Positions 7,491 through 15,089 of a DNA stretch of 17,255 nucleotides are shown piece by piece. The notes under the pieces were generated by a model. It was given only the letters and a program-made list of their open reading frames with translations, was not told where the DNA came from and did no database searches. The translations under genes and the position numbers were made by a program. Positions within the stretch are counted from its first letter, which is position 1; each line of letters starts with the position of its first letter. The stretch is from JBBQWR01 sp038210495 (GTDB lineage Bacteria; Planctomycetota; Planctomycetia; Pirellulales; DATAWG01): NCBI GenBank assembly GCA_038210495.1, contig JBBQWR010000072.1, positions 1 through 17,255 of the forward strand, in the 5' to 3' direction.

Positions 7491-7667
7491 CCGGCCCTTA
7501 TTGGCGTCGTAGTCGAGCGCGCTTGCGTGATCCGTCAGCGGATCGTAAATCTCGGCGTCCGGCAGATGCTCGGCCAACAGCTTGCGAAGCCGCGGTCGAT
7601 ACTCCTGATTGTGCATCGCCGTGCCCAGGTGCGAGCCCTGCATGATCCCCGCGATAAAAATTCGCAT
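7491..7667 (-). pseudogene. NDT-like gene, 5' fragment (copy B)
   Basis: The first 59 or so codons are aligned to copy A (5631-5807) without a gap, with about 16 differences in 177 bases (about 91% identity). The protein differences are mild (Q36P, S45T, G49S, S50A, S55A), so it came from a once-functional paralogue and not from decay of copy A. It ends at CCGGCCCTTA/GCCCGG, exactly where the HAF-repeat gene also ends. The active-site segment (E89 of copy A) is missing. The bases before its ATG resemble those of copy C, not of copy A. Confidence 0.85.
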
Positions 7668-8185
7668 CGTCAAGCCTGCCGACTGCAATGACGCCACCTG
7701 TTGAGCCAAATGAACCTGGCGCGTCAACCATACGGGGAATGCTTGCAGCCGGGAAGCGACCGACTTCGGTTTTCAGTGCGACCGATGAAACGTCATCCCG
7801 TCGCGGCACTGGCGCGCATCGGAGCCCTGGTAATAAGTTTGGAACATTGTAAGTCCATAAGGGCGAAACAATTCCGACCTCTGGCAAACGGGCAATCTCA
7901 ATCGCGACCCGATTTTGCCTAACCCGAAGGAACTGAGCATGCGCCAAAAAAAATGATGTTTGACCAACCGATCAGGCGAAGTCTGGCGGGCGACTCCTGC
8001 CGAGCGGGTGGAATTGATAGGATTAGGATGCCGGCCCCAACAAATGCCAAACCTATGAAAGTAAAACGACGCTACGTCTGCGAGATTGGCGGATGACGAT
8101 TTTCATGGGCGGTGCAACTATGAAGCTTGTTGAAGGAACGGAGCGGTTTCAGTCGATCATGCGGCGGGCAAAACATTTGCGTCGC
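7668..8185. other. Non-coding, decaying stretch between NDT copies B and C
   Basis: I see no intact gene. 7668-7761 is the upstream region of copy B and is related to 8376-8469. On the minus strand, about 8071 down to 7940, a short open frame includes GLAFVGAGILILSIPPARQ, which looks like one membrane helix and may be a gene remnant; it has no start or family I can name. The rest shows no pattern that I can assign. Confidence 0.4.
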
Positions 8186-8291
8186 CTAATGGTGCACTGA
8201 CGGGACCATTGCGTAGCCGTCCCCCACCGGCGCCAATTCCCGAATCGGCTCGGCCCGGCCGGCGAAATCGTTGAAGGCCCGGCGGGCGCTC
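8186..8291 (-). pseudogene. 3' fragment of an unidentified gene
   Basis: The minus-strand frame ASARRAFNDFAGRAEPIREL, continuing APVGDGYAMVPSVHH, ends in TAG at 8186-8188. Its codons are strongly G/C-ending, like real genes here. It has no start: it begins at the junction with NDT copy C (8291/8292) and is out of frame with it. I do not recognise the family. The EPIRELAPV segment recurs at 13438-13463. Confidence 0.35.
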
Positions 8292-8375
8292 GCGAAGCCG
8301 CGGGCGATACTCCTGCTTGTGCATCGCCATCCCCAGATGCGAACCCTGCATGATCCCCGCGATAAAAATTCGCAT
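8292..8375 (-). pseudogene. NDT-like gene, 5' fragment (copy C)
   Basis: The first 28 codons match copy A at 78 of 84 bases (MRIFIAGIMQGSHLGMAMHK, then QEYRPRLR) and then stop abruptly. The frame beyond is unrelated. Everything needed for catalysis is missing. Confidence 0.85.
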
Positions 8376-8469
8376 GATTTAAGCCGCCGACTATAATGAC
8401 GCCGCCTTTTAATTCAAACCGCTTGTCGCGTCAACCATACGACGTTTGGTTTGAGCCGACAAGCGACCA
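8376..8469 (-). promoter_or_regulatory. Upstream region of NDT copy C with candidate promoter
   Basis: On the minus strand TTTGAA (8413-8418), 17 bases, then TATAGT (8390-8395), 14 bases before the ATG: a fair sigma-70-type promoter with a very short leader. The block is related to 7668-7761 before copy B, including the shared GCGTCAACCATACG (8428-8441 and 7721-7734), but there the -10 reads TGCAGT. It reaches to within 25 bases of the plus-strand glycosidase start, so it is a divergent region. Confidence 0.4.
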
Positions 8470-8492
8470 CCGCCGCACTCCCCCGACAACCA

Positions 8493-11400
8493 ATGAATAG
8501 CCACCCCATCCTGTTTTGCTTCGCCTCGGTTTTGATGTTGGCCAACTCCGCACCCGCCGCCGACGCCGACTCCGGAAAAAACTCCGTCAAGGGCGCCAAG
8601 GAAACGGCGGCCGGTTGGGAGAAATGCCAATCCAATCCCGTGATGGGTGGCAAATACGGAACGTGCTTCGACATCTCCGTTTTGAAGCAAGACGCCGGCT
8701 ACCGCATGTGGCTCTCGTGGCGGTCGAAGCAAAGCATCGCTCTCGTTTCAAGCGACGATGGCATCCATTGGTCCGAGCCGCCGAAAGTCGCGTTCGGCCC
8801 GCGGAAGGAATCTGGCTGGGAAGACGAGGTCAATCGGCCGATCGTGCTCAAGCGCGACGACGGCTATCACATGTGGTATACCGGCCAAGCCGCCGGCCAT
8901 TCGGCCATTGGCTACGCCACCAGCGCCGACGGCCTCGCCTGGAAACGGGCGTCCGACAAGCCGGTCCTCACCGCCGACGCGCCGTGGGAAAAGGTCGCCG
9001 TCATGTGCCCACACGTGATCTGGGACGCCGACGGCAAGCAATATCGAATGTGGTATTCGGGCGGCGATCAATACGAACCCAATTCGATCGGCTACGCGAC
9101 CAGTCCCGACGGCCTGCGCTGGACGAAGCACGCGCAAAACCCGATCTTCACGGGCGAAAACGGCGCCCCCTGGGAACGCGCCCGCGTCACCGGTTGTCAG
9201 GTCGAAAAGCGGGGCGACTGGTATCTGATGTTCTACATCGGATTCCGCGACATCGATCACGCCCAAATCGGCATCGCCCGATCGAAAGACGGCGTCACGG
9301 GCTGGCAGCGTCATCCGCAAAACCCCATCATCCGGGCCAGCGCCGATGGCTGGGACCACGACGCCTGCTACAAGCCCTACGCCATCTTCGACGGCCGTCA
9401 ATGGCTCGTCTGGTACAACGGCCGCAAAGGTTCGCTCGAACAAATCGGCCTGGCGTTCCACGAGGGCGAAGACTTGGGTTTCTCCGACGACAGGGTGTTT
9501 GCTGATTTCGAGGGAGACGACTATGGTCCCTGGAAAGTGGACGGCGCCGCCTTTGGCACGGCGCCTGCGCATGGCAAGATCGCCGATCAATGGGATGTCA
9601 CAGGATATCGAGGACATGGCTTGGCGAACTCTTTCCACGGTGGAGATGGGGCGGTGGGCAAACTCACTTCACCCGAATTTTCAATTCAATATGGATTCAT
9701 ATCGTTCTTGATCGGGGGCGGCGGATGGGAGAGCAAGACCTGCATCAATCTCGTGGTGGACGGCAAAGTTGTACGCACGGCGACGGGGCCGAACAAGGAA
9801 CCCGGCGGCAGCGAGAAGCTGGAGCCCAGCGGATGGGACGTTAGCGAATTGATCGGCAAGACGGCTTTCATTGAAATCGTGGATACGGCAACGGGTGGAT
9901 GGGGTCATATCACGGTCGATGAAATTACCTTTACCAACACAAAACCGCCGTTGGCCACGAAGCTCCTCTCGTTTGCCTCACGCGAAATCGGGGCAACTCA
10001 CCAGTGGCTGAACTTCCCGGTCAAACAAGGCGCCACTAAACGCACGGTTTTGGTTTCCCGAAAAGGAGATGGGAAGATCGAGCGGCGCTTCGAGGTCGAG
10101 CTCGCTGATGGGGAGCCGGACTGGTGGGGTTCGCTGAATATTGGTGCTTGGCGTGGCGAAACATTGTGCGTGACGGTGGACAAACTGCGCAGCGACTCGC
10201 GCGCTCTTGAGCAGATCACGGCAAGCGACACGCTTCGTGGGCATGAGAACCTGTATCGCGAAGCACTTCGACCGCAGTTTCATTTCTCCGCTCAACGTGG
10301 ATGGCTCAACGATCCGAACGGATTGGCCTTCTACAATGGCGAGTATCACATGTTTTTCCAGCACTCTCCTTTTTCCTGGACCCATGCGCCAAACTTCTGG
10401 GGGCACGCTGTAAGCCGCGATCTCGTGCATTGGCGGGAACTCGACGATGCTCTCGCTCCGGACGAATTCGGCGGGATATGGAGTGGCAGCGCTGTGGTGG
10501 ATTGGAAAAACACGAGCGGTTTCGGACAAGACGGCAAACCGCCACTGGTGCTGATCTACACGGCCGGCGGCGAAACGCAGCGCATCGCTTTCAGCACGGA
10601 CGGACGCACGTTCACAAAAGTCGCGGGCGATCCTGTCGTGAAGACGATTACCGGAGGCAACCGGGATCCGAAGGTTATTTGGCACGAGCCCACGCAAAAA
10701 TGGGTGATGGTGCTATATGTGGAGAAAGATCGACGGCACACAATTCACTTTTTAACCTCACCGGACCTCCGTGAATGGACATTGGCCAGCGTCGTGCAAG
10801 GTGATGCGGTAAACGGCAATTTCCCGTTCGAGTGTCCGGATCTTTTCGAATTGCCGCTGGACGGCGATCGTAAGAACAAAAAGTGGATTCTGGCCGCCGC
10901 CAACACGGAATATATCGTGGGGGGTTTTGACGGACAAAAATTCACGGCCGAAACGGAAAAGCTGCCCGGCCAGCGCGGCGGCAAACCGAAGTCTCGGGAG
11001 TGGAGCGACTGGGCGTATTACGCGCCGCAAACCTTTAGCGATGAGCCCAAGGGACGCCGCGTGCAAATCGGATGGTGGCAAACTGAAACCACGCGGATGC
11101 CGTTCAACCAATCGATGAGCCTGCCGCTGGAGCTGCGCCTGGTAAGCACGCCAGACGGACCGCGATTGACTTGGAATCCGATCGAAGAACTTGCAGCCCT
11201 GCGCGCAAGCTCACACGTCTTGAAGGAGTTCACGCTCGCGCCAGGAGCCGCCGATCCGCTGGCGGGGATTATGGGCGAATTATTGGAGCTGGAAATTGAG
11301 TGCGAACCGAGCCAGGACGCGGAATTGAAATTCGGCGTCCGAGGCGTGCCCGTTATTTACGATGCAAAAAAGCAGGAGATTGTCGTGGGCGACCGCCACG

Positions 11401-11615
11401 CCCCAGCTCCGCTAAAGGACGGCCGGCAGCGCATCAAGATTTTTGTCGACCGTACCGGGCTGGAAGTCCTAGCCAGTGACGGTCGGACCTTCATTCCTCT
11501 GCCAACGAACCTCGATCCACAAAAAAGGTCTCTCAGTTTGGCGGCGTCGCGCGGCAACGCGACATTTCAACGGCTGAACGTTTACGAACTACAGAGCATT
11601 TGGGGGGCTAAATAG
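8493..11615 (+). CDS. Secreted two-propeller glycoside hydrolase: GH43/GH130-like module fused to GH32 fructanase
   Basis: The protein has 1040 residues from the ATG at 8493, chosen because a signal peptide (MNSHPILFCFASVLMLANSA, cleavage near residue 22) follows. Residues about 40-330 form a first five-bladed propeller of the GH43/GH130/DUF377 type, with repeated 'GYATSxDGLxW' blades and NPI(I/F) strands. Residues 335-485 are a beta-sandwich (VFADFEGDDYGPWKVDG, then GGWGHITVDEI) that normally opens secreted GH32 enzymes. Residues about 587-880 are a complete GH32 catalytic propeller with WLNDPNG (nucleophile D607), RDPK (D725) and ECPD (acid/base E780). The GH32 C-terminal sandwich follows. 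GH32 enzymes cleave beta-fructosyl bonds in levan, inulin or sucrose; the role of the first module is unknown. Base composition becomes less C-ending after about 9490, at the fusion point. Confidence 0.9.
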   Translation: MNSHPILFCFASVLMLANSAPAADADSGKNSVKGAKETAAGWEKCQSNPVMGGKYGTCFDISVLKQDAGYRMWLSWRSKQSIALVSSDDGIHWSEPPKVAFGPRKESGWEDEVNRPIVLKRDDGYHMWYTGQAAGHSAIGYATSADGLAWKRASDKPVLTADAPWEKVAVMCPHVIWDADGKQYRMWYSGGDQYEPNSIGYATSPDGLRWTKHAQNPIFTGENGAPWERARVTGCQVEKRGDWYLMFYIGFRDIDHAQIGIARSKDGVTGWQRHPQNPIIRASADGWDHDACYKPYAIFDGRQWLVWYNGRKGSLEQIGLAFHEGEDLGFSDDRVFADFEGDDYGPWKVDGAAFGTAPAHGKIADQWDVTGYRGHGLANSFHGGDGAVGKLTSPEFSIQYGFISFLIGGGGWESKTCINLVVDGKVVRTATGPNKEPGGSEKLEPSGWDVSELIGKTAFIEIVDTATGGWGHITVDEITFTNTKPPLATKLLSFASREIGATHQWLNFPVKQGATKRTVLVSRKGDGKIERRFEVELADGEPDWWGSLNIGAWRGETLCVTVDKLRSDSRALEQITASDTLRGHENLYREALRPQFHFSAQRGWLNDPNGLAFYNGEYHMFFQHSPFSWTHAPNFWGHAVSRDLVHWRELDDALAPDEFGGIWSGSAVVDWKNTSGFGQDGKPPLVLIYTAGGETQRIAFSTDGRTFTKVAGDPVVKTITGGNRDPKVIWHEPTQKWVMVLYVEKDRRHTIHFLTSPDLREWTLASVVQGDAVNGNFPFECPDLFELPLDGDRKNKKWILAAANTEYIVGGFDGQKFTAETEKLPGQRGGKPKSREWSDWAYYAPQTFSDEPKGRRVQIGWWQTETTRMPFNQSMSLPLELRLVSTPDGPRLTWNPIEELAALRASSHVLKEFTLAPGAADPLAGIMGELLELEIECEPSQDAELKFGVRGVPVIYDAKKQEIVVGDRHAPAPLKDGRQRIKIFVDRTGLEVLASDGRTFIPLPTNLDPQKRSLSLAASRGNATFQRLNVYELQSIWGAK

Positions 11616-11740
11616 GCGTCAACCGCTTCGGTTACTTTCTCACTCAAGGATGGAGAAAAAGCGAACCATTACGCCGGTTGATAGTCTTGATTTTGCCCGT
11701 TGGAATATTCATGGAACACTAGAGCTTGTTGGAGATAGGC

Positions 11741-13318
11741 ATGGCTTGGGCTAAGAGTGAGACCATCGAGCGACTTTTCCGTGAAGCGTGCAACTTGGGC
11801 GTCGTCGATGCCCATACGCACATCCAAGACGACTTAACGGATTTTGATTGGGAGTTGGCCTCTCAAAACCTGGCCGGCACACAGGCCTCGGTCAATGCGT
11901 TTCCCGATTATGTCGTCCAAGCGGGATTGAAACAGAAACGACTCGTCCGCCGCACGATGACCGATGCGACCCATGGCCTGCTCTACTCCTGGTTCGCCCA
12001 GGTCGCCGAGGGCCGACGCGGCCGACTCGACGCGGTCCTGCGGGCAGTTGGCGGAAATTCCGAGAGCGAGCGCCGCCGCGCCGGGGCCATGCTGCTCGAC
12101 GAACTCCAGGACTCGCGCTACAGCGAATACGCCGAGTGGTTGCGCGTCATGTTCCGCATGTATGGTTTAGCGAACGGTATCGACCCGCTCGATCCACGCT
12201 TCTTCGACGACATATACGACGCGGTCAAGCGAAAGCGAAACGATCCGGGCTTCGCCGACCAAGTGCTTCGCGAGCACAACATCATCGGCTACGTGACGAG
12301 CATCGAGAATCGCGACCGCATCCCGGCTGATCCCAAAACCGCGAAGATCGCCCAAATCGATTTGGCGCACGCAACGCATCCCGAAGCCTTCAATATGTTC
12401 GACGCCCATTATCTTATCTGGCCAGAGGGCGCGACCGACTTCGGCCTGTTCACCGGCGGGCACAAGTACGAGGCCGAGAAGTACCTAATTAATCTCGAGT
12501 CGGTGCTTGGCCGCACGATCCAGGACGTTCGCGGACTCAAAGATGGCATCAAGGAATTCCTGCTTCAGATCTTGTATAGCCCGACGCACAATCCCCATAG
12601 CCGGGTTCGCTACACCAACTTGTTCCATCCCATGGACTATCGCCTTGGCCGTGCTTATGACACGGCGGCGGCCAACACGGCGATTCGCTACCGCAAGGAG
12701 TTCCTGCGGGCCGGCGACCTTGCGCATTTAACCGCGGCGGCCACCGAGGCGATCCTTGAAGTCCTTGAAGAGATCGGCAAGGATTTGAAACGCGCGGGCG
12801 AACGGTATGGCTCTTGTCTGCAAATCGCGATCGGTGTGACCTATTTCATGGACCCGTCGCGCGAGATCCAGAGTTTTCCCATGTACGCCGCCGGACTGCC
12901 CCAAGACGAATACGCCGGCTGGACGAACTACCCGAACGTTCACTTCGAATACATCGTGGCTCACGAGCAGCTCTATTCCGACTTCTCGAATGCGGCGAAA
13001 CAGGTCGGCAATCTTTCGGTTGGCCCTTGGTGGCATTTCTTCCGCAAACACAAGATCGCCGCCATGCTGTACGATCAGCTCAGCATGGGACCGATCAGTT
13101 CAGTGGCCAGCGGGTTTACCGATGCTCGATTCGTCGAAATGTTGGCTGCGAAATACCGCAGTGTACGCTGGGCCGTCGCCGCCGCGCTCGCCGAGTTTGT
13201 CGATGACCCGGCCTCGAGCATGGACCACGATGCGGCCGTTCGGGTCATGCGCGAGATTCTCTTGGAGAACCCGGCGAGGTTGCACCACTTGCCACTGGAG
13301 GTCGCCGGAAAAAATTAA
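11741..13318 (+). CDS. Uronate isomerase-like (UxaC-type) amidohydrolase-superfamily protein
   Basis: The protein has 525 residues from ATG 11741, preceded by GGAGA with a 5-base spacer; the in-frame TTG at 11726 is a weaker choice. VVDAHTHI (H25, H27) matches the metal-binding H-x-H near the N-terminus of UxaC. The C-terminal third, with GPWWHFFRK, GFTDARFVEM (D461, R463) and ILLENPARLHHL, matches the UxaC order GxxWWF, TDSR and the final N-A-R segment. UxaC interconverts glucuronate/fructuronate and galacturonate/tagaturonate in the cytoplasm. The middle is divergent: where UxaC has H-I-G-A-x-R-N-N, this protein has IAIGVTYFMDPSREI. The substrate may therefore differ. It lies 125 bases after the glycosidase on the same strand with no clear terminator between them, so they may share a transcript and a sugar pathway. 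Confidence 0.7.
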   Translation: MAWAKSETIERLFREACNLGVVDAHTHIQDDLTDFDWELASQNLAGTQASVNAFPDYVVQAGLKQKRLVRRTMTDATHGLLYSWFAQVAEGRRGRLDAVLRAVGGNSESERRRAGAMLLDELQDSRYSEYAEWLRVMFRMYGLANGIDPLDPRFFDDIYDAVKRKRNDPGFADQVLREHNIIGYVTSIENRDRIPADPKTAKIAQIDLAHATHPEAFNMFDAHYLIWPEGATDFGLFTGGHKYEAEKYLINLESVLGRTIQDVRGLKDGIKEFLLQILYSPTHNPHSRVRYTNLFHPMDYRLGRAYDTAAANTAIRYRKEFLRAGDLAHLTAAATEAILEVLEEIGKDLKRAGERYGSCLQIAIGVTYFMDPSREIQSFPMYAAGLPQDEYAGWTNYPNVHFEYIVAHEQLYSDFSNAAKQVGNLSVGPWWHFFRKHKIAAMLYDQLSMGPISSVASGFTDARFVEMLAAKYRSVRWAVAAALAEFVDDPASSMDHDAAVRVMREILLENPARLHHLPLEVAGKN

Positions 13319-13443
13319 ACCTCCAATCGCAGGACCGTCCATCTTTCTAACTTGATCGTCCGACGTGATCTGCCTGACGGCGGTTGTTCGGAGACGCGAG
13401 TGGCATCGGGCGGCGAGGCGGTTCTGTAGTTCAGCTTACCGGC

Positions 13444-13461
13444 GCCAATTCGCGAATTGGC
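13444..13461. repeat. Perfect 18-base palindrome
   Basis: GCCAATTCGCGAATTGGC is a perfect palindrome. It lies within ACCGGC...GGCTC (13438-13463), which matches 8226-8251 at 24 of 26 bases. It could be a binding site, but the minus-strand reading EPIRELAPV in both copies suggests a shared gene end instead. Confidence 0.6.
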
Positions 13462-13519
13462 TCACCGGAGGGGAGCATGGGGACGAAGAAAAAGTGACGA
13501 CAAAGGGGACGGCAACGAC

Positions 13520-13555
13520 AAAGGAGACGCCCCCGCGAATCGCGTCCCCTTTTTT
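13520..13555 (+). terminator. Rho-independent terminator-like hairpin after the isomerase-like gene
   Basis: AAAGGAGACGC (13520-13530) pairs with GCGTCCCCTTT (13542-13552) with one mismatch, and six T follow at 13550-13555. It lies about 200 bases after the stop at 13318. The left arm is the second of two tandem near-copies (ACGACAAAGGGGACGGC, AACGACAAAGGAGACGC), so it may also belong to a dispersed GGGGAC-type repeat. Confidence 0.55.
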
Positions 13556-13739
13556 GCGGCTGCCGCAAGTCGAAAACGTGTATAGTCGGCGAGGACGCAC
13601 AGCCAAGCCGGGCATCGTTCAATCGGAATGGCGCTGCCGCCAGCGGCCGCAGCCATTTTTGCAATCGAACCGAATCACTTGTTCGGATCAGGCGCCGCCG
13701 ACGCATCGCCCTTGGAGGAGGCGCGGCTTGTTCCATCAC

Positions 13740-14005
13740 CGACTTGGTCGCTTTCGCGATGGCCGACTTAAACTCCAGATTGTCGGCCGATCTCTGCTGG
13801 TGCGATTTATTTTGCCAATCGTCGGAAATCAACTTCATCTTGTCGGCGCCTAGATTGGCCGAATCGAACATCTCGTGAAACCAGCGTTGTTCTTCATCCG
13901 TGATCGGCTCGGCTCAAGGAATTGCAGGTCAAGCATACCGGGTAACCCTAATGCGCGACTGATTTTATCGAGCGGGATTTCGTTTCCCTCGGTGGCGTCA
14001 GAAAT
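13740..14005 (-). pseudogene. Relic of an unidentified gene with slippage frameshifts
   Basis: Two minus-strand frames read GNEIPLDKISRALGLPGMLD-LQFLEP and ITDEEQRWFHEMFDSANLG-ADKMKLISDDWQNKS. They join without loss if one copy of a tandem GAGCC GAGCC (13906-13915) is removed. The first frame follows the stop codon of the 14006-15046 gene in phase. Alternatively, deleting one T at 14004-14006 would link it to another upstream frame (EFLAIDDRNSLVTTAGRMN). The second frame peters out near KSVMEQAAPP (about 13740). I cannot name the family. No start codon or ribosome binding site is evident. The rest of the 13319-14005 gap holds only the palindrome and terminator listed separately. Confidence 0.38.
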
Positions 14006-15046
14006 TCATGCGGCCTGCCGTCGTGACAAGGCTGTTTCGGTCGTCGATTGCAAGGAATTCTGGGGCGCCAATGAATCGGCAGCGACCGCCAGCGGTCGTT
14101 CTTCCTTCCCACTCGCCATATAGACAACGCCGCCAACTAGTCCTCCAACGACGGTTACGAGGAACCAGAGCATGCCGAGGGTGACGCCTAGCGCGGAGGG
14201 GACGCCGTAGGTCGAGAGCATCCAGGCCATGCCACCTTCGCGGACGCCGACGCCGCTGATGCTCACGGGCAGCATCGTCAACAAGGCGACGATGGGGACC
14301 GAGATGCAATAGGCCGAGAGCGGCAGGCTGAGTCCCATCGCGGCTCCGATCTGCGCCACGGCGAACACGCTCAGCCACTGGACCAAAAAGCCCCAACCGA
14401 TGGCGCTGCGGAATACGGCCGGCCGCGAATAATAAGGCCCGAGTTGGGCCGCGAAACGCCCCAGTTTCGACGTGCAGGAAAACAGCCGGCTGATCCGTCC
14501 GAGCACTTTCAATCCGATCGTCACGGCCGTCAGGGTGGCGACGAGCAACGCGGCGCCCATCCCGACGGCGGGCCAGAGCGTCAAAGCAAACGATCGCGCC
14601 GCCAAGCCCGATAGTCCGATGACCATCAGTCCAATCAGCCCGGTGGCCCGATCGGCCAGCACGGTGCAGCCGGCCAGCACGCGGCCCGACGCGGTCGGCG
14701 CCAAGCGATAGGCCTTAAGGACGTCGCCGCCGATCGATGAAGGCAGGCAGAGGCTGAAGAACATTCCTTCAAAGTAAAGCTGCAAGAAACGCCGCTGAGG
14801 AAACCGAAACCCAAGCGGTCGCGACAGCACGCCCCACCGCCAAGCGCTGACGAATTGCGACACGAGATAAATCGCGGCGGCCGCGAGCCAGTGGCCCCAG
14901 GCTAGTCCTTGAAGCGCCGCGGCGACTGGCTGCCAATCGGTGCGAATGGCCAGAAAACTCACCAGCGCCGCGCCGGCGAGTATGCGAAACAGTAACTTCC
15001 AGCGGTCACGGCTTCTTGAATACTTGGCCGAGAGTGTATCAGTCAT
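14006..15046 (-). CDS. LPG-synthase-TM / UPF0104 family membrane protein (flippase-like)
   Basis: The 346-residue integral membrane protein starts at ATG 15046 (MTDTLSAKYSRSRDRWKLLF); the frame is open to 15193, but that extension overlaps the upstream gene and looks non-coding. It has about seven or eight hydrophobic segments. FEGMFFSLCLPSSIGGDVLKAYRL and the later LPVSISGVGVREGGMAWML are hallmarks of PF03706, the membrane domain of lysylphosphatidylglycerol synthase and of AglD-like proteins. Stand-alone members are thought to move or transfer lipid-linked groups. It lacks the soluble aminoacyl-transfer domain, so it is not a full MprF. The gene is 43 bases after the ArnT-like glycosyltransferase gene on the same strand, which points to a joint role in lipid-linked sugar handling. 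The tail after the last helix (about 30 residues) is polar and may be derived. Confidence 0.87.
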   Translation of the reverse strand: MTDTLSAKYSRSRDRWKLLFRILAGAALVSFLAIRTDWQPVAAALQGLAWGHWLAAAAIYLVSQFVSAWRWGVLSRPLGFRFPQRRFLQLYFEGMFFSLCLPSSIGGDVLKAYRLAPTASGRVLAGCTVLADRATGLIGLMVIGLSGLAARSFALTLWPAVGMGAALLVATLTAVTIGLKVLGRISRLFSCTSKLGRFAAQLGPYYSRPAVFRSAIGWGFLVQWLSVFAVAQIGAAMGLSLPLSAYCISVPIVALLTMLPVSISGVGVREGGMAWMLSTYGVPSALGVTLGMLWFLVTVVGGLVGGVVYMASGKEERPLAVAADSLAPQNSLQSTTETALSRRQAA

Positions 15047-15089
15047 GGTTAATCGCTCGGATGCGAATTGTTGTGGTGAGAGCCATCGT

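Noticed and set aside
8157..8375. A 72-codon minus-strand frame starting with the NDT sequence
   Set aside because: Only its first 28 codons are NDT-like. The rest is an out-of-frame reading of another gene's end, so it is a chimera made by a deletion.
11650..11754. A 34-codon plus-strand frame (MEKKRTITPVDSLDFARWNI...) before the isomerase-like gene
   Set aside because: It lacks a ribosome binding site and known relatives, and overlaps the better-supported start at 11741.
13431..13740. Downstream part of the minus-strand frame 13431-13871
   Set aside because: The portion below about 13740 is Arg/Pro/Cys-rich and reads through repeats; only the upper part looks like former coding sequence.
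13365..13853. A 162-codon plus-strand frame after the isomerase-like gene
   Set aside because: It translates the palindrome, tandem repeat and terminator and has no domain; it is non-coding.
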